A stretch of DNA of 64,000 nt from Haematobia irritans (taxonomy: Eukaryota > Arthropoda > Insecta > Diptera > Muscidae): assembly GCF_050003625.1 (NCBI RefSeq), contig NC_134397.1, positions 154,276,691 to 154,340,690 on the forward strand. The letters are read 5' to 3'. This document shows positions 31,037-41,676 of this stretch, piece after piece (within the stretch, counting starts at the first letter, position 1; the number at the start of each line of letters is the position of its first letter). The notes under the pieces were generated by a model. The model was not told where the DNA came from. It ran no database searches and saw only the letters and a list, made by a program, of their open reading frames with translations. A program made the translations under genes and the position numbers.

Positions 31037-32257
31037 TATACCCTCCACCATAGAATGGGGGTATATTAACTTTGTCATTCTGTTTGTAACACATCGAAAT
31101 ATTGATCTAAGACCCCATAAAGTATATATATTCTGGGTCGTGGTGAAATTCTGAGTCGATCTGAGCATGTCAGTCCGTCCGCCCGTCTGTTGAAATCACG
31201 CAAATTTCCGAACGAAACAAGCTATCGACTTGAAACTTGGCACAAGTAGTTGTTATTGATGTAGGTCGGATGGTATTGTAAATGGGTCATATAGGTCCAC
31301 TTTTACCTATAACCCCCATATACACGGACCCGCAAATTTGGCTTGCGACTCCTCTAAGAGATGAACATTTCATCTGATCCGGGTGAAATTTCGTACATGG
31401 TGTTAGTATATGGTCTCTAACAACCACGCAAAAATTGGTTCACATCGGCCTATAATTATATATAGCCCCCATATGAACCGATCACCAGATTTGACCTCCG
31501 GAGCCTCTAAGAGAAGCAAATTTTACCCGATCCGGCTGAAATTTGGTACATGGTGTTAGTATATGGTCTCTAATGACCTTGCAAAAATTGGTCCACATCG
31601 GTCCCTAATTATATATATCCCCCATATAAACCGATCACCAGATTTGACCTCCGGAGTCTCTTGGAAGACCAAAATTCATCTGATTCAGTTGAAATTTGGT
31701 ATGTGGTGTTAATATATGGCATCAAACACCCATGCAAAATTTGGACCACATTAGTCCATAATTACATATAGCCCCCATATAAACCGATCCCCCGATTTGG
31801 TTTGTGGAGTCTCTAAGAGAAGCAAATTCCATCCAATCCGGTTGAAATTTGGTACATAGTGTTAGTATATAGTCTCTAATGACCATGCAAAAATTGGTCC
31901 ACATCGGTCTATAATTATATAGAGCCCCCATATCAACCGATCACCAGATTTGAACTCCGGAGCCTCTTGGAAGATCAAAATTCATCTGATTCGGTTGAAA
32001 TTTGGTACATGGTGTTAATATATGGCCTCAAACACCCATGCAAAAATTGGTCGAAATCGGTCCATTATTATATATCGGCCCCATATAAACCGATCCCCAG
32101 ATTTGACCTCCGGAGCCCCTTGAAAGAGCAAAATTCATCCGATTCGGTTAACAACCACGCCAAAAGTGGTCCATATCAGTCCATAATCATACATAGCCCC
32201 CATATAAACCGATCCCAAGATTTGGTTTTTGGAGCCTCTTGGAGGAGCAAATTTCAT
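31037..32257 (+). mobile_element. INE-1-like element, 3' truncated
   Basis: It starts TATACCCTCCACCATAGAAT, has the GTATATATATTCTGGG and CAGTCCGTCCGCCCGTC block, then about six 150-bp units. It stops inside a unit at about 32257 without the terminal hairpin. Confidence 0.85.
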
Positions 32258-32499
32258 ATCAATCACACTTGCCTGTATAAAAATATCTTAGAACAAGTTT
32301 TGAGTAAATTAAAACACATGTTTCGATATTCGCCCATAAACTCTTTTTAATTCGTCACAAAATTTCTCCTGATTTGATCCAAACGTAACTTTCTTAAATT
32401 TCTTCTTTCGAATGACTTTAAAGCAAATTTGTCATTTGAGATTCGCTGAAACCCAATACCCAATATAGACAAACAAATAAAAATCTACATATACTTATA

Positions 32500-33431
32500 A
32501 AGGGTGATTTGTTAAGAGCTTGATAACTTTTTTTTTAAAAAAACGCATAAAATTTGCAAAATCTCATCGGTTCTTTATTTGAAACGTTAGATTGGTCCAT
32601 GACATTTAATTTTTGAAGATAATTTCATTTAAATGTTGACCGCGGCTGCGTCTTAGGTGGTCCATTCGGAAAGTCCAATTTTGGGCAACTTTTTCGAGCA
32701 TTTCGGCCGGAATAGCCCGAATTTCTTCGGAAATGTTGTCTTCCAAAGCTGGAATAGTTGCTGGCTTATTTCTGTAGACTTTAGACTTGACGTAGCCCCA
32801 CAAAAAATAGTCTAAAGGCGTCAAATCGCATGATCTTGGTGGCCAACTTACCGGTCCATTTCTTGAGATGAATTGTTCTCCGAAGTTTTCCCTCAAAATG
32901 GCCATAGAATCGCGAGCTGTGTGGCATGTAGCGCCATCTTGTTGAAACCACATGTCAACCAAGTTCAGTTCTTCCATTTTTGGCAACAAAAAGTTTGTTA
33001 GCATCGAACGATAGCGATCGCCATTCACCGTAACGTTGCGTCCAACAGCATCTTTGAAAAAATACGGTCCAATGATTCCACCAGCGTACAAACCACACCA
33101 AACAGTGCATTTTTCGGGATGCATGGGCAGTTCTTGAACGGCTTCTGGTTGCTCTTCACTCCAAATGCGGCAATTTTGCTTATTTACGTAGCCATTCAAC
33201 CAGAAATGAGCCTCATCGCTGAACAAAATTTGTCGATAAAAAAGCGGATTTTCTGCCAACTTTTCTAGGGCCCATTCACTGAAAATTCGACGTTGTGGCA
33301 GATCGTAAGTCTATTCATGATGAAATGTCAAAGCATACTGAGCATCTTTCTCTTTGACACCATGTCTGAAATCCCACGTGATCTGTCAAATACTAATGCA
33401 TGAAAATCCTAACCTCAAAAGAATCACCCTT
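32500..33431 (-). mobile_element. Internally deleted Tc1/mariner-superfamily element
   Basis: Termini are AAGGGTGATTTGTTAAGAGC (left) and, reverse complemented, AAGGGTGATTCTTTTGAGG (right). TA is duplicated at 32498-32499 and 33432-33433. It holds the C-terminal catalytic part of its transposase but has lost the N-terminal HTH region by internal deletion near 33300. Such deletion derivatives often outnumber the parent and could still be moved in trans. Confidence 0.88.
32606..33300 (-). pseudogene. Transposase C-terminal DDE domain (Tc3/IS630-like), N-terminus deleted
   Basis: An uninterrupted frame of about 217 codons from 33259 down to the stop at 32606. First catalytic region LFSDEAHFWLNGYVNKQN, then TVWCGLYAGGIIGPYFF, second region WFQQDGATCHTA, third region WPPRSCDLTPLDYFLWG: the DDE_3 layout of the IS630-Tc1-mariner superfamily. 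Coding begins around 33300, where sequence jumps to the element's 5' non-coding end, so the DNA-binding N-terminus (normally about 100-150 residues) is absent. The intact frame suggests a young copy. It cannot bind its own ends as encoded. A relative is at 56132-56960. Confidence 0.9.
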
Positions 33432-33433
33432 TA

Positions 33434-33944
33434 TATGTACATATTTATTTCTTTATTATGCAAACATTAAATTGTCTCCAGTTATTTATTTATCTCGACA
33501 ATTCAAAGTTTATTCAACTTTTAACACATATTTCTTTGCTGACGGTAAATTGTTGTTATGGCTAATACACAACGTCAATCGCAGCAACAATTAAAGCATC
33601 AGCACCTACGATCTACGTAGGCAATGCTGTAATATCATTCGTATCTATGCCTGAAAGAATATGTTTATGGTATCCATTAAAATTCATATGTCTCTTTTTT
33701 CTTTGGCTCGTTTCTCATTTTCATTATTTAAATTTACAAGTACTTATTAAAAGTCACGTTCAAGTGGAATCCCCATACAAAACATCACACATATGGCACA
33801 CTCCAATTGAGGGATTATCAGGTAGGAACAATGGGTCGAATTTTAAAAAACAAATAAGTGGAAAAAAAACCGTTAACAAAGATTTGAATTATTTTCAATT
33901 ATATCTTAATTGAAAATGACTAATTATTATGATATCCTCAACTA
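33434..33944. other. Unassigned AT-rich sequence
   Basis: No repeat termini or coding evidence. Frames of 64 and 88 codons have no domain. Confidence 0.4.
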
Positions 33945-34747
33945 CACGCAAAAAAAAAAATTATTTCCTCCCAAACGAAATTTTAGACAAACAACGTTCG
34001 TTTCTCATTTGCTTTTCGCTGTAAGAAAGTTTATTTGGAAGAAAAGTATATACTTTTTGTGACAAACGTTTTTCTTTTGTAGGATGTAAAAACAATTTCA
34101 TAAAGACTAACTCAAAAAAATCTTTTCTAGCTAATTGCTTTTTCCCTCACATCTTTCTCCTTTCCACGAAGTTTTTTTCGTTCTTAGCATCTTTTTCTGT
34201 AATATCAACAATGTAGAAGAAATTATTCGATTTTATAAATTTTTAAAATTTTACCTTGAGCCTGGATGGAGAATCGAACCGCGGACCATGCAGTTTGTAA
34301 GCCAACACACTATCCACTGAGCTATGTAGCTGTTATTATCATCAATAGATAATTATCCATATAAGTTATATTTATATAGCATAGCTTGGGGCGCCCACGA
34401 GCCGATTAAACAAACTTTATTTAACAGAAACATACTTTTAGTTGGGCACCATGAAGCAGTGGTGTCTACATTACATACATACTACAATATTAAATGTTTA
34501 CTATTAAAACTGTAAAATGTGTCTTATTAAAGACCTGAAGACAGCAAAGAACAGTGCTTGATATAAACGAAATAGACTGTGTTTTTGGTTCAAAAATAGT
34601 TTTTTTTTTATTATTGAAAAAATAAAAATTTTGTAACAAACGAATTTTTTCGGTGATAAAAGTTTTACATTTTCGAAGAAATTCAAAAAACTCCAACAAA
34701 AGAAAAACATTTTCGGTACACGTTTTTCAAAGGTTTTTTTTTGGGTG
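33945..34747 (-). mobile_element. TIR element B, copy 2 (803 bp)
   Basis: The left end is CACGCAAAAAAAAAAATTAT. The right end, reverse complemented, is CACCCAAAAAAAAACCTTTG. TA is duplicated (33943-33944 and 34748-34749). The Val-like module is intact (34332 to 34260, minus; B box GAGAATCGAACCG on the plus strand). The Ala-like module is truncated by a deletion near 34465. Confidence 0.88.
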
Positions 34748-34818
34748 TATGGGATAGGGGTTATACTAACTTTCCATTTTAACTCATCGAAATAATGGCC
34801 TCAGGCCCTTTAAATAAT

Positions 34819-35670
34819 AACAAGTATATACGTCCGTAAGTTCGGCCAGGCCGAATCTTATGTACCCTCCACCATGGATTGCGTAGAAACTTCTGCGAAA
34901 GACTGTCATCCACAATCGAATTACTTGCGTTGTGGAAATACTTACCGATGGCAAGGTATCTTAAAACTTCTTAACATCGTTTTCTAAATTGTGAGTTAGT
35001 CCATACGTGGTATATATTAGACAAAAAAGTTATGTATAATAATTACGAATCGATATGGACTTTTGCACGGTACTTGGAGAGCCAGAATTGAAATATGGGG
35101 GTCGCTTATATGGGGGCTACAATTATGTACTTGATATGGACCAATTTTTGTATGATTAGGGATCGATTTATTTGAGGGCTATATAACTATAGACCGATAT
35201 GGTCCTCGTTAGGCATGGTTGTTAGCGCCCATATACTAGCACAATGTACCAAATTTCAACTGACTCGGATGGAATTTGCTCCTCCAAGAGGCTCCAAAAC
35301 TAAATCTCGGGATCGGTATATATGTGGACTATATATGATTATGGACTGATATGGACCACTTTTGGCATGTTTGTTAAATATTATATACTAACACCACGTA
35401 CCAAATTTCAACCGGATCGGATGAATTTTGCTCCTCCAAGAGGCTCCGGAGGTCAAATCTGGGGATCGGTTTATATGGGGGCTATATATAATTTTGGACC
35501 GATATGAACCCATTTTTGCATGGTTGTTAGGGACCATATACTAACACCGCGTACAGAATTTCAACCGGATCGGATGAAATTTGTTTCTCCGAGGCCCCGC
35601 AAGCCAAATCTGGGCGTCGGTTTATATGGGGGCTATTCGTAAAAGTGGTCCAATATGGCCCATTTGCCAT
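34819..35670 (-). mobile_element. INE-1-like element, 5' truncated, joined head to head with the next copy
   Basis: The 3' end is at the left (ACAAGTATATACGTCCGTAA, then TTCGGCCAGGCCGAA), followed by the 150-bp units. It breaks off after GGCCCATTTGCCAT at about 35670, where an oppositely oriented copy begins. Confidence 0.85.
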
Positions 35671-35745
35671 AAAAATGTGCGCATGGTATTGCAAATGGGC
35701 CATATCGGTCCACTTTTACGTATAGCCCCCATATAAACGGACCCC
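35613..35745. repeat. Large inverted repeat at an INE-like junction
   Basis: The left arm (GGTTTATATGGGGGCTATTC, then AAAAGTGGTCC) and right arm (GGTCCACTTTTACGTATAGC, then CCCCATATAAAC) are near-perfect reverse complements of about 55 bp separated by roughly 15-20 bp around AAAAATGTGCGC. They arise from two INE-like copies meeting 5' to 5'. Confidence 0.8.
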
Positions 35746-35816
35746 AAAATTTGGCTCGCGGAGAGTCCAAGAGAAGCAAATTTCATCCGATCCGTCTGAA
35801 ATTTGGTACATGGTGT

Positions 35817-36212
<396 letters not shown>

Positions 36213-36780
36213 TTTGTACGTGTTGTTAATGTATGGCCTCAAACACCCATGCAAAAATTGGTCGAAATCGGTCCATAATTATATATAGGCCCCATATAAA
36301 CCGATCCCCAGATTGACCGCCGGAGCCCCTTGGAAGAGCAAAATTCATCCGATTCGGTTGAAATTTGGTACGTGATGTTAGTATATGGTATCCAACAACC
36401 ATGCAGGAATTGGTTCATATCAGTCCATAATTATATATAGCTCCCGTATAAACCGATCCCCAGATTTGACCTCCGTTGCCTTTTGGAGAAGCAAAATTCA
36501 TCCGATCTGGTTGAAATATGGTACGTGGTGTTAGTATATGATATTTAACAACCATGCCAAAAGTGGCCCATAATCATATATAGCCCCCATATAAACCAAT
36601 TCCGAGATTTAGTTTTGGAGCCTCTTAGAGGAGCAAATTTCATCCGAGTCAGTTGAAATTTGGTACATAGTTATATATAGCCCTCAGATAAATCCATCCC
36701 CAATCACACAAAAAATGGTCCACATCAAGTTCATAATTGTATATAGCCCCCATATAAGCGACCCCCATATTTCAATTCTG

Positions 36781-37362
36781 CACGCAAAAAAATAATTCTT
36801 TCCTCCCAAACGAAATTTTAGACAAACAAAGTTCGTTTCTCATTTGCTTTTCGCTGTAAGGAAGTGTATTTGGAAGAAAAGTATATACTTTTTGTGATAA
36901 ACGTTTATTCTTTTCCAGGATGTAAAAACAATTTCATAAAGACTAACTCAAAAAAAAAATTTTTTTCTGGCTAATTGCATTTTCCCTCACATCTTTCTCA
37001 CTTCCACGAAGATTTTTAGTTCTTAACACCTTTTTCTGTAATACAAACAATGTAGAAGAAATTATACGATTTTATAAATTTTTAAAATTTTTTTACCTTT
37101 CGCCTGGACGGAGAATCGAACCGCGGACCATGCACTTTGTAAGCCAACACACTAACCACTGAGCTATGTACCTGTTATGGTCATCAATAGATAAATATCC
37201 ATATAAGTTATATTTATATAGCATAGCTTGCGGCGCCCACGAACCGAATAAACAAAGTTTATTTAACAGAAACAAACATTTAGTTTGGCACCGTGGAGCA
37301 GTGGTTGCTACGTCTGACTCTCATGCCAAGGGTCGTGGGTTCGATCCCTGCTTCGACCAAAG

Positions 37363-37393
<31 letters not shown>

Positions 37394-37701
37394 TACATTC
37401 TACATATGTTCGGAAGATTCCGACAAAAATGTTCAACATTACATTGTACTATATTAAATTTTGAACTGTAAAATGTGTTTTATTAAAGACCAAAAGTCAG
37501 AAAAGAACAGTGTTTGATATAAACGAAATGGACTCTGTTGTTGTTTCAAAAATAACTTTTTTTATTGAAAAAATAAAAACTTTGTAACAAACGAATTTTT
37601 TTGGTGATAAAAGTTTAAAATTTTCGAAGCAATTCAAAAAACTCTAACAAAAGAAAAACGTTTTCGGTACACGTTTTCCAAACGTTTTTTTTCTTTGCGT
37701 G
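36781..37701 (-). mobile_element. TIR element B, copy 3 (921 bp, best reference copy)
   Basis: The left end is CACGCAAAAAAATAATTC and the right end is GTTTTTTTTCTTTGCGTG. TG is duplicated exactly (36779-36780 and 37702-37703); removal restores CAATTCTGGCTCTC as at 39640-39655. Val-like module 37173 to 37101 (minus) and Ala-like module 37287 to 37359 (plus). A poly-T tract follows the Ala-like module (37363-37391), as a pol III terminator would. Confidence 0.92.
37101..37359. other. Divergent tRNA-like pair inside element B copy 3
   Basis: Val-like on the minus strand (B box GGTTCGATTCT), Ala-like on the plus strand (A box TGGAGCAGTGG, B box GGGTTCGATCCC). The anticodon region of the Ala-like module is altered here (GACTCTCATGCC). 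T-rich tracts follow both modules. Confidence 0.75.
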
Positions 37702-37787
37702 TGGCTCTCTACGAATCGTGCAAAAAGTCCATATCGATTCGTAATTATTTATATTTATAGACTTATATAACTTGTTTGTCTAATATA

Positions 37788-38160
37788 CAGTAATCCCTCG
37801 ATTTACGTCGTCTCGGTTTACGTTGTTTCGATTTACGTCGTCAAATTTTTTGTTCCATTAAACTTCGATTTACGTCGCAATTCGATTTACGTCATCGATT
37901 TTTTGCCAACTTTATCAGAAACGCCTTCCATACGTAAAATATGTATCAACGATGATGACATCGAAACATTTTTTTTTTCTGAAATTCTTACCGAAATTAC
38001 TGAATTACCTTTATTTTTTAAGTTTTTTATTATGTACACGCATATACATACATAAGTGGCCTTAGGAGTAAGTAAGAATAATTGTTAATTAGGTTGACGT
38101 CGTTTCGACTAACGTCGTCAAATTCCGGAACCAATCACGACGTAAATCGAGGGATTACTG
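37788..38160. mobile_element. 373-bp pogo/Tigger-like MITE
   Basis: Inverted ends CAGTAATCCCTCGATTTACG and CGTAAATCGAGGGATTACTG are a perfect match over at least 20 bp. TA is duplicated at 37786-37787 and 38161-38162. Further CGATTTACGTCG repeats lie just inside the left end. CAGnnnnnCCTCG termini with TA are typical of Tigger-type elements. No coding sequence. Confidence 0.85.
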
Positions 38161-38163
38161 TAC

Positions 38164-38405
38164 ACCACCTCAGTAATGCTGGTGACATTTCTGATGGTTT
38201 CAAAGCTTCTCTAAGTAGTTTCACTGCCATGTGGAACGCCGTTCGGACTCGGCTATAAAAAGGAGGTCCCTTGTCATTGAGCTTAACATGGAATCGGGCA
38301 GCACTCAGTGATAAGAGAGAAGTTCACCACTGTGGTATCACAATGGACTGAATAGTCTAAGTGAGCCTGATACATCGGGCTGCCACATAACCTAACCTAA
38401 CCTAA
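38164..38405 (+). mobile_element. tRNA-derived SINE, 5' truncated
   Basis: Body and 3' tail only, from ACCTCAGTAATGCTGGTGAC to CCTAACCTAACCTAA. The pol III promoter part is missing, as in 5'-truncated target-primed copies. TAATATA before (broken by the MITE) and AATATATACC after may be the target duplication. Confidence 0.8.
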
Positions 38406-38582
38406 TATATACCACGTATGGACTAACTCACAATTTAGAAAACCATGTTAAGAAGTTTTAAGATACCACAACCCAAGTAATTCGATTGTGGATGACAGTC
38501 TTTCGTAGAAGTTTCTACGCAATCCATGGTGGAGGGTACATAAGATTCGGCCTGGCCGAACTTACGGCCGTATATACTTGTT

Positions 38583-39479
38583 TTTGTTCAATATCATCCC
38601 ATTGTGCAACATTAAACCCATTTCGATTTGACGCTATCACTCTGTCAGCTCAAGGTAAACAACTTGAAAAAGAAAAAAATTAACGGGAATAACACGTCTG
38701 ATAACAGGTGTGAAATGCTCGTCATCAAGATGCCAAATTATCACAACTCCATCCAAAAGAAATGAGCTAGATTTTTAAAGGGTTGGAATGTACTGAATTC
38801 CTTTGAAGAAAAAAGCCGTAAATTTGTTTTTATTTTTTTTTACTTTAATTTGTTTAAAGTGGTACACACGTTTAGTAAGCATTTGTCACACGACGACGTT
38901 GACCTCCTTTATTTTTTTATTTGCGTGCCCATTTTCAAATGAAATCGTTTCTTTGTGCCAGTAAAACGTTCAGGACATTGTCACCATCCTCTCATCCATG
39001 ACTCAAAGAGCATGCTTTGATGTCCACGCTTTTTTTCTTTACTTCTCTTTCTGTCACTTCAAACGTCATTGTTTTAGCGTCTTTAGTCAGGTGTGTAAAT
39101 GCAAATGACAATGTTAACAGAATGAGTTATGCCTGAGTCATGTCTTTTTTTTTTGCGAAATAGATAGCTATGTACGACATTCAAGGCAAATGCAGTAAAA
39201 GAGGATAAAAGCATTGTTCACTTTAGCTGCAATTCATACCCGGGGTGGCCGGTATGTATTGCAACAAAGTATAGCGCAATATTGTTTTTTAAATTGTTGT
39301 TCAATGGTCAATATTGTAGGAAACAACATCAAATTCTAGAATTAGTTTAGATTAGACCGAATTAGCTACTTTTGCACGAATCGACCACCAAAGCCATCAC
39401 ATGTTGCATGAAAGTGTCTCTGCTGTATTTTGGCACTTTTCAGGAGAAGCGCCGTCATGATCGACACTTTGGTATTTTT
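38583..39479. other. Unique non-coding DNA
   Basis: No repeat family or exon recognised. Confidence 0.5.
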
Positions 39480-40290
39480 TAGTGCCAGTATATGGTGTCT
39501 AACAACCATGCCAATCTAGGTCCATATCGGTCTATAGATATATATAGCCCTTAGATAAACCGATCCCCAATCACGCAAAAATTGGTCCATATCAAGTTCA
39601 TAATTGTATATAGCCCCCATATAATGCGACCCCCATATTTCAATTCTGGCTCTCTAATTACCGCGCAAAAGTCCATATCGGTTCGTAATTATTTGTAGAC
39701 TTTCTCACATATATATTTTTTGTCTAATATGTTATACACCACGTATGGTTAGGTTACGTGGCAGCCCGATGTATCAGGCTCACTTAGAAGAAGTTCACCA
39801 TTGTGATACCACATTGGTGAACTTCTCTTTTATCACTGAGTTCTGCCCGATTGCATGTAAAGCTCAATGACAAGGGACCTCCTGTTTATAGCCGAGTCCG
39901 AACGGAGTTCCACATTGCGATGAAACCACTTAGAGAAGCTTTGAAACCCTCAGAAATGTCTCCAGTATTACTGAGGTGGGATAATCCACCGCTAAAAAAC
40001 TTTTTGGTGTTCGGTCGAAGCAGGAAACGAACCCACGACCTTGTGTATGCAAGGCGGGCATGCTAACCATTGCACCACGGTGGCTCCCTATACCACGTAT
40101 GGATTAACTTACAATTTAGAAGACGATGTTAAGAAGTTTTAAGATACCTTGCATCGGTAAGTATTACCACCGATGCAAGGTATTACCACATTAGATTGTG
40201 CATGACAGTCTTTCGTAGTAGTTTCTACGCAATCCATGGTGGAGGGTACATAAGATTCGGCTTGGCCGAACTTACGGCTATATATACTTG
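39480..40290 (+). mobile_element. INE-1-like element, 3' part, with SINE
   Basis: Diverged unit sequence (GGTCCATATCGGTCTATAG), then the 3' hairpin region (GGCTTGGCCGAACTTACGG, TATATACTTG). Interrupted by a SINE at 39749. Confidence 0.8.
39749..40088 (-). mobile_element. tRNA-derived SINE with 11-bp target duplication
   Basis: The minus-strand head GGAGCCACCGTGGTGCAATG and B box GTGGGTTCGTTTCC are present; the tail is short. ACCACGTATGG is duplicated at 39738-39748 and 40092-40102, the normal host sequence of the INE-like element. Near 39785-39840 a short body segment around GAAGTTCACCA is duplicated. Confidence 0.88.
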
Positions 40291-41676
40291 TTTTATTTTA
40301 CTTTTCAGAAACAAAAAAATGTCGAAAATAACAACAAATTTCAACATCAGTTTAGATTTTTCCGAATTGGTTACCTTTTCAAAAGTGGGCCTGCAGTAGT
40401 TGGACACATTCTTGGTGAGGCGCCATCTTGAGATATTTTTATACCCACCACCATAGAATGGTGACGGGGGTATAATAAGTTTGTCATTCCGTTTGTAACA
40501 TATCGAAATATCGATTTCCGACTATATAAAGTATATATATTCTTGATCAGGGAGAAATTCTAAGACGATATAACATAAGCATGTCCGTCTGTTATAATCA
40601 AGCTACAGTCTTCAATAATGGCGCTATCGTCCTGCAATTTGGCACAGATTCGTCTTTTGTTTGCAGGCAGGTGAAGTTCGAAGATGGGCTATATCGGTCC
40701 AAGTTTTGATATAGTCCCCATATAAACCGACCTCCCGTTTTGGAGTCTTGGGCTTATAAAACCTGTAGTTTTTATCCAATTTGTCTGAAATTGGAAATCT
40801 AGTAGTATTTTAGGACCATCAAAAAGTGTACCGAAAATGGTGCCTATCGGTCCATGTTTTGGTATAGCGCCCATATGGACCGATTTCCCGATTTTGCTTC
40901 TTGGGAGTCTAGAAAGTGTATTTTCTATCCGATTTACCTGAAATTTGAAATCTAGAAGTATTCTAGGACCATAAAGTCGTGTGCCGAAAATGGTGAGTAC
41001 CAGTCCATGTTTTGATATAACATAGCCCCCACATAGTCCGGTCTCCCGATTTTACTCTTGGGCTTCTAGAATCCGTAGTTTTTACCCAATTCACCTGAAA
41101 TTGGAAATCTAGAGGTATTCTAGGAAAATAAAGAGATGTGCCGAAAATGTTGAGTATCGGTCCATGTTTTGATATAGCCCCATATAGACCGATCTCCCGA
41201 TTTTACTTCTTGGGCTTCTAGAATCCGTAATTTTTACCCAATTTGCCTCAAATCGGAAATCTAGAGGTATTCTAGGACCATAAAATCGTGTGCCGAAAAT
41301 GGTGAGTACCAGTCCATGTTTTGATATAACATAGCCCCAATATAGGCCGATCTCCCGATTTTACTTCTTGGTCTTCTAGAATCCGTAGTTTTTACCCAAT
41401 TTGCCTCAAGTTGGAAATGTATATTTATTCTAGGAAAATAAAGAGATGTGCCGAAAGTGGTGATTATCGAACCGTGTTTTGATATAGCCCCCATATAGAC
41501 CGATCTCCCGATTTTATTCGTGGGCTTTTAGTATCCCAGTTTTTATCCAATTTGCCTCAAACTGGAAATCTAAGACCATAAAGAGGTGTGCCGGATTTAT
41601 TGTGTACCGGTACAGTTTTTGATATAGCACTCTTTATAAACCGGCCCTCCGATTTGGGGTCTAGATTCTAGAACTA

